A stretch of 28,519 bases of DNA from assembly GCA_964648215.1 (NCBI GenBank), contig CAZYMF010000044.1, forward strand, positions 1 through 28,519. The letters are read 5' to 3'. The notes below the pieces were generated by a model. That model worked only from the letters and a program-made list of their open reading frames with translations, made no database searches and was not told the origin of the DNA. Shown piece after piece: positions 15,311-22,696 of the stretch (within the stretch, counting starts at the first letter, position 1; each line of letters opens with the position of its first letter). A program made the position numbers and the translations under genes. This DNA comes from CAZYMF01 sp964648215. GTDB taxonomy: Bacteria > Desulfobacterota > Binatia > HRBIN30 > JACQVA1.

Positions 15311-15706
15311 AGCGCCGGCGCGACCCGGACGATGGGGCGCGTGGCGGGCTCGCGCGCTGCGTCCGGCGTAAGAGATGCTTCTTGTGCGCATTCAATTTGT
15401 TCAGGTTCGGAGAGCCCTTCCGGACTTGGCGGAGAGAAATCGACCATCTATAATGCCGTGTTGTACAGGAAACCGAGCGAGAGAGAGATTGCGTGCCGGC
15501 ACCGCGCCGCGCGCGAGTTCGAATACGCCGCCGGATCGTGGTTAGCTCGACGTGGCCTCGACTCTGCGGCGGGATCACAGGTGGGTGTAAACGATCATGT
15601 CAACTGAAACTTGTCCCTTTTCATCGCACTCCGGTGGCATCGTTACGGCGTGCCCCCCATGGTCGGCCGGGGTGCCGGCGTGATCACCGACGGGAGCACG
15701 CTGGCG
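15311..15706. other. Intergenic stretch with promoter and long leader before ctaB
   Basis: About 400 bases without a convincing gene, noticeably less GC-rich between about 15370 and 15480. It holds a sigma-70-type promoter (15426-15454). Beyond it the likely leader carries a 10-bp palindrome GTGCCGGCAC (15493-15502) and a possible 6-bp stem CGCCGC (15526-15531) with GCGGCG (15566-15571). A 28-codon ATG frame at 15597-15683 preceded by GGTGGG is possible but unsupported. Confidence 0.5.
15426..15454 (+). promoter_or_regulatory. Sigma-70-type promoter for the ctaB-sco-DUF420 genes
   Basis: TTGGCG (15426-15431) and a perfect TATAAT (15449-15454) are separated by exactly 17 bases, in an AT-richer patch. 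Transcription would begin near 15461, leaving a leader of about 200-245 bases before ctaB. No gene starts closer to it, so the heme/copper genes are its probable target. Confidence 0.65.
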
Positions 15707-16579
15707 ATGGCCGTGCCGCAGCGCCGCGTGGCCGACTTCGTCTCACTCACCAAGCCGCGCGTGGTGACGATGGTCCTGCTCACCACCGTGGTGGGCTTCT
15801 ACCTCGGCTCGACTGGAGAGGTGGACTACCTGGGCATGCTAGCCACGGTCCTCGGCACCGGCTTGGCGGCGGGTGGCACGTTGACCCTGAATCAGTACAT
15901 CGAGCGTGATCTCGACGCCCGCATGGAGCGCACCAAGTCGCGGCCGCTGCCCGACGGGCGCCTGCTGCCGCTCGACGCGCTGGCGTTCGGCACTCTGCTG
16001 GTCACCGCGGGTCTGCTCCTGTTGACGTTCCAGGTGAATGCCATCAGCGGCTTCGTCACCGCCCTGACGGTGGTCACCTACCTCTTCATGTACACCCCGC
16101 TGAAGCGGAAGACCTCGCTGTGCAGCATCGTCGGAGCCATCCCCGGGGCCTTGCCGCCGGTGACGGGTTGGGCAGCCGCGCGCGGCAGCGTGGGCGTCGA
16201 GGCCTGGGTTCTGTTCGCGATTCTCTTCCTCTGGCAGCTGCCGCACTCGCTGGCCATCGCCTGGCTCTACCGGGAAGACTACGCCCGCGCCGGCATGCGC
16301 TTGCTGCCGGTGATCGAGCCGGACGGGCGCAGCACCGGCCGCCAGGTGATGGTCAACTGCGTCGCCCTTCTCGCCGTCGGCCTGTTGCCGACGCTGCTCG
16401 GGTTGGCCGGCGCCGCCTACATCGCCGTGGCCAGCGTCCTGGGCGTGGGCCTGCTGGGCTTCGGTGTCACCTTGGCGCGAACGCGGACGGCGGCGGCGGC
16501 GCGGTGGATGCTCTTCGCCACGCTGGCCTATCTGCCGATTCTCCTGGTGGTGATGGCCATCGACAAGGTGCCGTTGTAG
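15707..16579 (+). CDS. ctaB: Protoheme IX farnesyltransferase (heme O synthase)
   Basis: An integral membrane prenyltransferase that adds a farnesyl group to heme B to make heme O, the precursor of heme A for terminal oxidases. Family marks are FVSLTKPRVV at the N-terminus, the Asp-rich NQYIERDLDARMERTKSRPL, YTPLKRKT and WQLPHSLAIAW followed by REDYARAGMRLLPV. About nine hydrophobic segments span the protein. The start at 15707 (290 residues, GGGAG about ten bases upstream) fits the usual family length; ATG at 15659 would add 16 residues without a ribosome binding site. It is the first gene of a plus-strand group with sco and DUF420. No ctaA and no oxidase subunit lie in the window. Confidence 0.92.
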   Translation: MAVPQRRVADFVSLTKPRVVTMVLLTTVVGFYLGSTGEVDYLGMLATVLGTGLAAGGTLTLNQYIERDLDARMERTKSRPLPDGRLLPLDALAFGTLLVTAGLLLLTFQVNAISGFVTALTVVTYLFMYTPLKRKTSLCSIVGAIPGALPPVTGWAAARGSVGVEAWVLFAILFLWQLPHSLAIAWLYREDYARAGMRLLPVIEPDGRSTGRQVMVNCVALLAVGLLPTLLGLAGAAYIAVASVLGVGLLGFGVTLARTRTAAAARWMLFATLAYLPILLVVMAIDKVPL

Positions 16580-16580
16580 A

Positions 16581-16628
16581 GGCCGCGCGGCCGAAGGGCG
16601 CAAAGAAATGAAGAACCGGGCATGCCCG
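16581..16628. repeat. Two 12-bp palindromes between ctaB and sco
   Basis: GGCCGCGCGGCC (16581-16592) starts just after the ctaB stop and CGGGCATGCCCG (16617-16628) ends just before the possible sco start at 16636. Each is a perfect palindrome. They may be mRNA structure, restriction-type motifs or chance in GC-rich DNA. No T-run follows either. Confidence 0.5.
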
Positions 16629-16635
16629 AGCCCCG

Positions 16636-17343
16636 GTGGGGCGGCGGTCCTCGCCACAACCCGTGCAAACCTCTGACATCTCGGGCCGCGGCCCTTCGCG
16701 GCTGCTCCAGGGCTTGCTGTGGGGCGCCCTGGTTCTCATCCTGATCGTGGTCGGTCTCGCGGCGGTGAGCTCGCAGGGCGGGCTGCGTCGTCTCTTCGGC
16801 AGCGGCGTAGAGCCGGAGCTGTCGATCTATGGCACCGTGCCGCCGTTCTCGCTCACCGAGCGCAGTGGCCGCACCGTGACGCAAGCCGATCTCGCGGGCC
16901 GGATCTGGGTGGCCGACTTCATCTTCACCCGTTGTGGCACGATCTGTCCGGCCCTGAGCGGAACCATGGCGCGCCTGCAGAGCAGGCTGCGCGGGCAGGG
17001 AGGCCAGCGGCCGCGCCTGGTGTCGTTCAGCGTCGATCCGGCGGCCGATACGCCGGCGGTGCTGCGCGATTATGCCCATCGCTTCGGCGCCGATGCGGAG
17101 CAGTGGCTCTTTCTCACCGGGAAGCGCGAGGAGCTCTACGACCTCATCGACAAGGGCTTTCACCTCGGCGTCGCGCAACGCGACGAGAAGGGCGTGACCG
17201 ACCCGAATCAGCTGATCACTCACACGGATCGCTTCGTTCTCGTCGACCGCAAGCTGCGTATCCGCGGCTATTACCGCGGCCTGGAGGCGGCGGCCGTCGA
17301 CGACATCCTGCGCGACGTCGCGCGCCTGCGGGCGGAACGGTGA
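16636..17343 (+). CDS. SCO1/SenC-family copper chaperone
   Basis: A membrane-anchored periplasmic thioredoxin-fold protein that delivers copper to, or reduces cysteines of, the CuA site of cytochrome c oxidase. Of about 235 residues, a hydrophobic anchor lies near 25-45. The CxxxC metal-binding pair is Cys100 and Cys104 in FTRCGTICP, and the conserved distal histidine is His196 in ITHTDRF. VSFSVDPAADTP is typical of the fold. The usual CPDVCP is CGTICP here, keeping both ligands. The start is a GTG, at 16636 or 16663, with no clear ribosome binding site. It lies 56 bases after ctaB and 39 before the DUF420 gene. Confidence 0.9.
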   Translation: MGRRSSPQPVQTSDISGRGPSRLLQGLLWGALVLILIVVGLAAVSSQGGLRRLFGSGVEPELSIYGTVPPFSLTERSGRTVTQADLAGRIWVADFIFTRCGTICPALSGTMARLQSRLRGQGGQRPRLVSFSVDPAADTPAVLRDYAHRFGADAEQWLFLTGKREELYDLIDKGFHLGVAQRDEKGVTDPNQLITHTDRFVLVDRKLRIRGYYRGLEAAAVDDILRDVARLRAER

Positions 17344-17382
17344 TACTCGCGACGCCGCGGGCGTGAGCCCCGAGACCCGACC

Positions 17383-17808
17383 ATGTCCCTACGCGATCTG
17401 CCGACCCTGAACGCCGTCCTCAACGGCACCAGCGCCGTCCTGCTGGTGCTCGGCTATCGCTTCATCCGGCGCCGCCAGGTCGATGCCCACCGGGCGTGCA
17501 TGATCGCCGCCTTCGGCGTCTCGGCCGCGTTCCTGATCTCGTATCTCACGTATCACTTCGAGGTGGGGGTGGTGCATTTCCCGCTGCTCGGCTGGGTCCG
17601 CGGCTTGTACTTCACCATCCTGATCACGCACACCATCCTGGCCGGACTGGTGCCGCCGCTGGCGATCGTGACGCTCTCGCGGGGGCTCTCGGGCCGCTTC
17701 GATCGCCACCGGCGCATCGCCCGTTGGACGTTGCCGATCTGGCTCTACGTGTCGATCACCGGCGTGATCGTCTACTGGATGCTCTACCGCCTGGCCGGGG
17801 CCGGTTGA
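17383..17808 (+). CDS. DUF420 family membrane protein
   Basis: A 141-residue protein with about four transmembrane helices, matching the DUF420 (YozB-like) family in length and pattern: LNAVLNGTSAVLLVLGY at the N-terminus, HRACMIAAFGVSAAFLISY, HTILAGLVPPLAIVTL with a conserved His, and a C-terminal helix pair with VSITGVIVYWMLY. Members are often found beside SCO and cytochrome oxidase genes in bacteria, and an oxidase-maturation role is suspected, not proven. It is the last gene of the ctaB-sco group. It converges with the ABC permease gene; the 33 bases between stops contain GC-rich inverted stretches but no T-run. Confidence 0.85.
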   Translation: MSLRDLPTLNAVLNGTSAVLLVLGYRFIRRRQVDAHRACMIAAFGVSAAFLISYLTYHFEVGVVHFPLLGWVRGLYFTILITHTILAGLVPPLAIVTLSRGLSGRFDRHRRIARWTLPIWLYVSITGVIVYWMLYRLAGAG

Positions 17809-17841
17809 GCGGCCGGGCGCGCGCCGTGACGGCGGAAGCTC

Positions 17842-18624
17842 TCAGGCCGCGGAGCGGTTGGCCATCCGGCTGGCGGCCCAGAAGGTCACCAGGCCGAAGA
17901 TGAGCATGATCAGCAGCGACGGGCCCAGCGCCGGCACGTGGCCGACGGCGGCGGGGTTTCCCAGATAGAGGCAGCGGCGCAGGGCGGCCATGCCATAGGT
18001 CAGCGGGTTCAGGTACATCAGCACCCCGAGTGGGCCGGGAGCACCATGGGCGGGGAAGAAGGCGCCGGACAGCAGCCAGATCGGAATCAGGATCAGGTTC
18101 ATGATGGCGTGGAAGCCCTGCGTCGATTCCATGCGCCAGGCAATGAGCAAACCGAGGCTGGTGAGGCTGAGGGCGATCAGCAGCATGACGCCGATCGTCG
18201 CCAGGACGGAGCCCGGGGAGAGCGGGATGCCGACCAGCGGCGCGAGCATGAGAAAGATGATCGCCTGTCCGACGGCCAGCGTCGTGCCGCCGAGGGCCTG
18301 CCCGAGCGTGATCGTCCAGCGCGGCACCGGGGCCACCAGGACGCCCTGGAGAAAGCCGGCCTGGCGATCTTCGACGGTGGAGATGGTGGCGAAGATGGCG
18401 GTGAAGAGCAGGATCAACGCGATGGTGCCGGGGTAGAAGTACTGCACGTAGCTGGTGCCCGACGGCGTGCCGGCGGGCTGGAAGGAGGCGTTCAGGCCGC
18501 CGCCGAGCAGCAGCCAGAACACCAGCGGTTGCGCCAGGGCGCCGCTGACGCGGCTGCGCTGGCGCAGAAAGCGCACGATCTCGCGGCGCCACAGCGTGTA
18601 GACGGGTAGCAGCAGCTCGCTCAC
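17842..18624 (-). CDS. ABC-2 type transporter permease
   Basis: A 260-residue inner membrane protein of the ABC-2 (DrrB/NodJ-like) family. It begins with a cytoplasmic stretch containing TLWRREIVRFLRQRSR, then has six hydrophobic segments, with the family-typical VEDRQAGFLQGVLVAPVPR loop between the second and third and NPLTYGM near the end. It starts with GTG at 18624, overlapping the ATPase gene stop by 4 bases (GTGA), which shows translational coupling. The substrate is unknown. Similar exporters sit beside oxidase-assembly genes in some deltaproteobacteria, as I recall, but here the pair converges on that group from the other strand. Confidence 0.9.
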   Translation of the reverse strand: MSELLLPVYTLWRREIVRFLRQRSRVSGALAQPLVFWLLLGGGLNASFQPAGTPSGTSYVQYFYPGTIALILLFTAIFATISTVEDRQAGFLQGVLVAPVPRWTITLGQALGGTTLAVGQAIIFLMLAPLVGIPLSPGSVLATIGVMLLIALSLTSLGLLIAWRMESTQGFHAIMNLILIPIWLLSGAFFPAHGAPGPLGVLMYLNPLTYGMAALRRCLYLGNPAAVGHVPALGPSLLIMLIFGLVTFWAASRMANRSAA

Positions 18625-19583
18625 GCGCTCGCCTCCTCTCCGTTGCCGGCTCCCCAGAAGCGGTGCCCGGTGAGATGAATGAACACGTCCTCGAGAGTCG
18701 GCTTGCCGAAGGTGACCAGCGTCACCTCCTCGGGAAAGGCGTCGACCAGGTCGCGCAGCAGCTCGTGGCCGCGTTCGCGCTCGATGCGCAGCGTGCCGTC
18801 GACCACCGCCGCCTCGCAGCCGAAGCGCTGGCGGATGCGCTCGCGCAACGCCGCGGCATCGGGCGACTGAACGACGACGACATCGCCCCCGACGCGGCTC
18901 TTCAGCTCGGCCGGCGAGCCGACGCTGACCAGCTTGCCCTGGTGGAGGATGGCCACCTGGTCGCAGCGCTCGGCCTCGTCCATGTAGTGCGTGGTGAGAA
19001 CGATGGTGACGCCGTCCTGCTCGCGCAGCTGTCCGAGGTACTGGATGAAGTCGCGCCGCGCCCCGGGGTCGAGGCCGGTGCTGGGCTCGTCGAGGAGGAG
19101 AAGCGGCGGGCGGTGCAACAGCGCCTGGGCGAGCTCGGTGCGCCGCTGCAAGCCCCCGGAGAGGGTCTCGACGCGGTCGGCGGCGCGGTCGGCCAGGCCG
19201 AGACGCTGCAGTACGGCGTCGACGCGCTGGTGCAGCAGCGACCCGCTGAGACGGTAGAGGTGCCCGTGGTGGACGAGGTTCTCGCGCACGGTCAGCTTGC
19301 CGTCGAGGCTGGGGCGCTGAAAGACGACGCCGAGGTGTCGGCGCACGGCGGCGGGATCGGTGGCCACGGCGTCGCCGAAGACGAAGGCCTGGCCCGCGGT
19401 GGCCCGCATCAACGTCGACAGGATTCGGAACAGCGTGGTCTTGCCGCCGCCGTTCGGGCCCAGCAGGCCGAAGATCTGTCCGCGGGCGACGGTGAAGCTC
19501 ACGTCGTCGAGCGCCACGCGCGAGCCCTTGCGGCCGGCGTACACGTGGCGCAGGTTCTCGACCCGAATTGCGTCGGCTTCCAT
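18621..19583 (-). CDS. ABC transporter ATP-binding protein (DrrA/CcmA-like)
   Basis: The ATPase partner of the downstream permease, about 320 residues. Walker A is GPNGGGKTT (about 42-50), with Gly in place of the usual Ala of GPNGAGKTT. The signature is LSGGLQRR, Walker B is LLLLDEPSTGLD and the switch region is TTHYMDEAERC. After the ATPase domain, a C-terminal extension of about 100 residues ending in TLEDVFIHLTG is typical of DrrA-type multidrug or lipid exporters. ATG at 19583 is used; GTG at 19601 would add six residues, and neither has a clear ribosome binding site. The gene is first in a two-gene operon. The stop overlaps the permease start. Confidence 0.92.
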   Translation of the reverse strand: MEADAIRVENLRHVYAGRKGSRVALDDVSFTVARGQIFGLLGPNGGGKTTLFRILSTLMRATAGQAFVFGDAVATDPAAVRRHLGVVFQRPSLDGKLTVRENLVHHGHLYRLSGSLLHQRVDAVLQRLGLADRAADRVETLSGGLQRRTELAQALLHRPPLLLLDEPSTGLDPGARRDFIQYLGQLREQDGVTIVLTTHYMDEAERCDQVAILHQGKLVSVGSPAELKSRVGGDVVVVQSPDAAALRERIRQRFGCEAAVVDGTLRIERERGHELLRDLVDAFPEEVTLVTFGKPTLEDVFIHLTGHRFWGAGNGEEASA

Positions 19584-19624
19584 GGATGGGGCGGTCGGCA
19601 CGTCAACGGGCGCGGGTAGAAGAA

Positions 19625-19641
19625 GACGCGCAGGGCGCGTC
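19625..19641 (-). terminator. Short hairpin followed by pyrimidine tract, upstream of the ABC operon
   Basis: GACGCGC (19625-19631) and GCGCGTC (19635-19641) form a perfect 7-bp stem with a 3-base loop. Read on the minus strand it is followed by TTCTTCT. It lies about 195 bases downstream of the glycosyltransferase stop and just upstream of the ABC ATPase. It could terminate the former or shape the leader of the latter. The T-run is interrupted, so termination is uncertain. Confidence 0.35.
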
Positions 19642-19836
19642 GATGAGCAAGGCCAGGGAAATTCTTTCCATCGAGAGCGCTATCCTGCCACAGGCCGACA
19701 GGGAGAGATAGTCCGGCGCCGGCAGCTTCTCGCCGAGGAGACCGCGCGGGGACACGGCCAAGCGAGGCGATGGGCACTCGCGGCGCGCCCGCGGAGCATG
19801 CGGCCGCCACGGTGCAGCGAGCGCCGTCGCCGTCCG

Positions 19837-22476
19837 CTAGTGCGTCCACGGATCGTGGACGGCGCCGTACGCCACCTGCGGCGTGAGCTGCTCATGCGGA
19901 ATCGTGTCGGTGTACGCCTGCACCATGAACCAGGCGCCGGGGTTACCCGACTTGGGGACGACGCGGATCTCGACCGGCTGACCGGGCGTGATCTGCTCCG
20001 CGGGGACCGCCAGCAGGGCGATGCCGGAGTTGCCGGCGACGTGCGCCTTGGGGACGAACGTCAAAGCATAGCCGTCGCGCGAGACGCTGCGCGTGTCGCT
20101 GCCGGCGCCGACGCGGAAGGTCAGGGCGTAGTGGCCATTGACGTACACGTCGGCATCGCCCGGCTCGTCCGAGGTCGAGGCGTTGAAGGCAAAGACCGTC
20201 GGCTTCTGCTCGGGGCAAGGCGCCGAGCGCCACACCAGCTCGCTGTCCTGATCCCGCACGGCCGCGCCCCAGGCCTGCGTGCCGGCGCCGCGGTAGTCGG
20301 GGTACTGATGGTAGTCGGTCTTGAAGCGCACGATGGAGCCGAAGCCTTCGACCAGCTGTGGTAGCACTGTTCCCGCGATCCCCGCCGGCGTTTCGACGGG
20401 CGGGATCTCCGCCACCGTGGTGACGTCGGGGAGGTCCCTTCCCTGGGCATCGACGACGCGGGCGCTGAAATACCAGCTGCCGATGGTCTCGCAGCTCTTC
20501 ACCAGCAGGGCGTTGTCCCCCGCGCGCAGAGCGATGGGCCGCCGCTTGGGAGTCTCACCGAGCAACAGCGGCCACGGCGTCAGCGACTCGCCATTGAGCC
20601 ACACCTGGGCATTGTCGTCCGAACCGCTGAGCTCGAGAAAGCCCGAGCGCGCCGTCTGCGAGCGCACGGTGGTGACGGCGTACGCGCACACCCACTCGGG
20701 ATTGCCGGGGTAACGCGGGTGACTGCGGGCATAGGTGACGTTGAGATCGACGCGGACGAACTGCTGGGCGATGCGCCGCCACTCCACGGGACCGAAGGCA
20801 CCGGGGACGGGTCCGCGCGGGAGGTGCTGCGGATCGATGAAGTCGCGGGCGAGGCCGCGTTTGCCCTCGTTGTCGAACAGACCGAGACCGAGCCAGTGCG
20901 ACAGAAAGTGCTTGCGCGCGCGCACCTCGGCGATGACGAAGGCGACCTGGCCGCCCGGCGCGACGACCCGCTTCTTGATCGTGTAGTCGGTGAACATGTC
21001 GAGGTTGGACGGGCGGAGCGCGTAGAGCACCGGGCGCTGCAGCGAGTAGCGCGAGTACTCGGAGGGATCGAGAATCAGGTAGCCGAGGTCGTGGCGCTTC
21101 ACCCAGTCGCGCGGGTCGACGTGGTTGTAGAAGAGCGGGAAGACCTGCGGTTGATTGACGTCGGTGGCCGTCAGCATCATCAGGTCGTACTTGGCGCGCT
21201 GGCTCTCCATGTAGTGGATCGTGTCGCGGTAGCCGTACTGAAAGCCGCCGTACGTTGGGGCCGAATACATCGGATAGTCGACGAAGTAGGCGTGCAGGTA
21301 GCGCGCCACCTGCGGGACGAGAAAGTAGGCGGCGACGGCGAGCGCGACGGCTTGCGCGGCGAGGGCAACGCGACGCCAGTGAGCCGCCCAGCCGATCGCC
21401 TTGAGCGCGGCGGTAAGGCCGACCGCCGTCAGCAGACACAACGCGGGAACGCCGATGATTCCGCGCGACGCGCTGGGAATCTCCGTCATCAGCGACGGCG
21501 CAATGGGATAGAGCGCCAGCCACCAGAGAACGAGCTTGGTGGCGCGGTCGCGCCAGAGCAGACAGACGACGCCGCCGAGCAACAGAAACGGGGCGTAGAA
21601 GGGCAATAGCTCGCCGAAGCCGCGCACCGAATGACGCACGATCGGATCCCCGCTCCGGAACAGGAAGACCGGCGAGAAGAACTCCTGGTAATTGTGCGCC
21701 AAACGGTCGACTTGCTGCTGTATCGTCGTCGTCTGCGTCAAATTCGTCGTGTGGCGAAAGTACTGCGTGCCGGCCTGCTGGTGGTGATAGAGGAACAGCG
21801 CCGCCGGGGTCACGGTCGCCGCCAGCAGCGCCATGGCGAGGATGGTCTCGCGCCAGCGCCGCACCATCGTCGGCAGATAGAGCAGGCCGAAACCGATCAG
21901 GAACAGAGGAACGAACAGATAGGCGACCGCGTAGGCGTAGATGCACGAAGCGCAGAAGAACAGTCCCGGCGCCAGCGTGCGGCGGCCCTGCGTGTAGCGC
22001 ACGAGGAACACCACGCCGGTGACGAAGAGGAAGGGAAACGAGATCAGCTCGAAGGCAATGCGGCTGAAGTGCAGATGCCACGGGCAGACGGCGAGCAGGA
22101 GCGCTGCGAACAGACCGACCCAGGGATTGAACAGAGCGCGGCCGAGGAAGAACAGCGCCAGAACCGTGGCGACGCCGTACAGCGCCGCCGGCAACCGGGT
22201 GGTGAACTCGTCGAGGCCGAAGAGCTTCACCGGGAGCGCCGCGCTGTAGATGTAGACGGGGTTCTTGTAGCTGACGCCGAACGACCAGACGAAGAGCGGA
22301 AGGTGGACCCCGTTCTCGTCCATGCCGGCGGTGGCGATGCAGTAGGCGTTGTACCCGAGCGCCGCCTCGTCGCAGAAGAGGCCCGCCGGCACATCCTTGA
22401 GGCGGTAGATGCGCAGAACCGCGGCCAGAGCCACCACCAGCAGGACCGCCACCAATTGGACTCGGCGCCGGCTCAT
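19837..22476 (-). CDS. GT-C glycosyltransferase (PMT/ArnT-like) with large C-terminal domain
   Basis: A polytopic membrane protein of 879 residues. The first 450 or so carry about eleven hydrophobic segments. The first external loop has CDEAALGYNAY (Asp36-Glu37), the acidic catalytic position of GT39/GT83-type polyprenyl-phosphate sugar transferases. The remaining 420 residues are soluble and probably beta-rich, containing segments such as SGSDDNAQVWLNGESL and ADVYVNGHYALTFRV. These resemble carbohydrate-binding or PA14-like folds in the periplasm. ATG at 22476 follows GGAGG; an open frame 49 codons longer lacks support. A lipid-linked sugar donor is expected from the family, but the acceptor is unknown. 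It is divergent from the secreted protease gene at 22697. Confidence 0.82.
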   Translation of the reverse strand: MSRRRVQLVAVLLVVALAAVLRIYRLKDVPAGLFCDEAALGYNAYCIATAGMDENGVHLPLFVWSFGVSYKNPVYIYSAALPVKLFGLDEFTTRLPAALYGVATVLALFFLGRALFNPWVGLFAALLLAVCPWHLHFSRIAFELISFPFLFVTGVVFLVRYTQGRRTLAPGLFFCASCIYAYAVAYLFVPLFLIGFGLLYLPTMVRRWRETILAMALLAATVTPAALFLYHHQQAGTQYFRHTTNLTQTTTIQQQVDRLAHNYQEFFSPVFLFRSGDPIVRHSVRGFGELLPFYAPFLLLGGVVCLLWRDRATKLVLWWLALYPIAPSLMTEIPSASRGIIGVPALCLLTAVGLTAALKAIGWAAHWRRVALAAQAVALAVAAYFLVPQVARYLHAYFVDYPMYSAPTYGGFQYGYRDTIHYMESQRAKYDLMMLTATDVNQPQVFPLFYNHVDPRDWVKRHDLGYLILDPSEYSRYSLQRPVLYALRPSNLDMFTDYTIKKRVVAPGGQVAFVIAEVRARKHFLSHWLGLGLFDNEGKRGLARDFIDPQHLPRGPVPGAFGPVEWRRIAQQFVRVDLNVTYARSHPRYPGNPEWVCAYAVTTVRSQTARSGFLELSGSDDNAQVWLNGESLTPWPLLLGETPKRRPIALRAGDNALLVKSCETIGSWYFSARVVDAQGRDLPDVTTVAEIPPVETPAGIAGTVLPQLVEGFGSIVRFKTDYHQYPDYRGAGTQAWGAAVRDQDSELVWRSAPCPEQKPTVFAFNASTSDEPGDADVYVNGHYALTFRVGAGSDTRSVSRDGYALTFVPKAHVAGNSGIALLAVPAEQITPGQPVEIRVVPKSGNPGAWFMVQAYTDTIPHEQLTPQVAYGAVHDPWTH

Positions 22477-22576
22477 GCCGCCTCCGACACCCGCAACGTG
22501 TGCCACATCCCGGCACGCATACGTGGATGGAGGCCGCAGGGCAAGCTCCCCCGGACGCCGGCGAGGGCCCGTTCCC

Positions 22577-22609
22577 TTCCTCGGCCGCCTGCGGCCGGCG
22601 GCCGAGGAA
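22577..22609. repeat. Perfect 13-bp inverted repeat in the divergent intergenic region
   Basis: TTCCTCGGCCGCC (22577-22589) and its exact reverse complement GGCGGCCGAGGAA (22597-22609) flank a 7-base spacer. It lies between the divergent glycosyltransferase (start 22476) and protease (start 22697). No T-run follows the stem in either direction, so it does not look like a terminator. A dimeric regulator site or an mRNA leader structure is possible. Confidence 0.8.
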
Positions 22610-22696
22610 AAACCGGTGTACAAGGAGGGGAAGTGGTGCTACCCGAACTCAGGGGTGCCGCTGCGCGGATTGTGGCGCCACTCGGGTGGGGGACAA

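Noticed and set aside
15511..15535. A tRNA T-loop-like GAGTTCGAATAC in the ctaB leader
   Set aside because: The five bases on each side do not pair as a T-stem, and no acceptor or anticodon arm can be drawn around it.
22577..22609. Reading the 13-bp inverted repeat as a Rho-independent terminator
   Set aside because: Downstream of the stem, the plus strand has an A-run and the minus strand has GGGAAC. Neither gives the required T-run, and both flanking genes start, rather than end, on this side.
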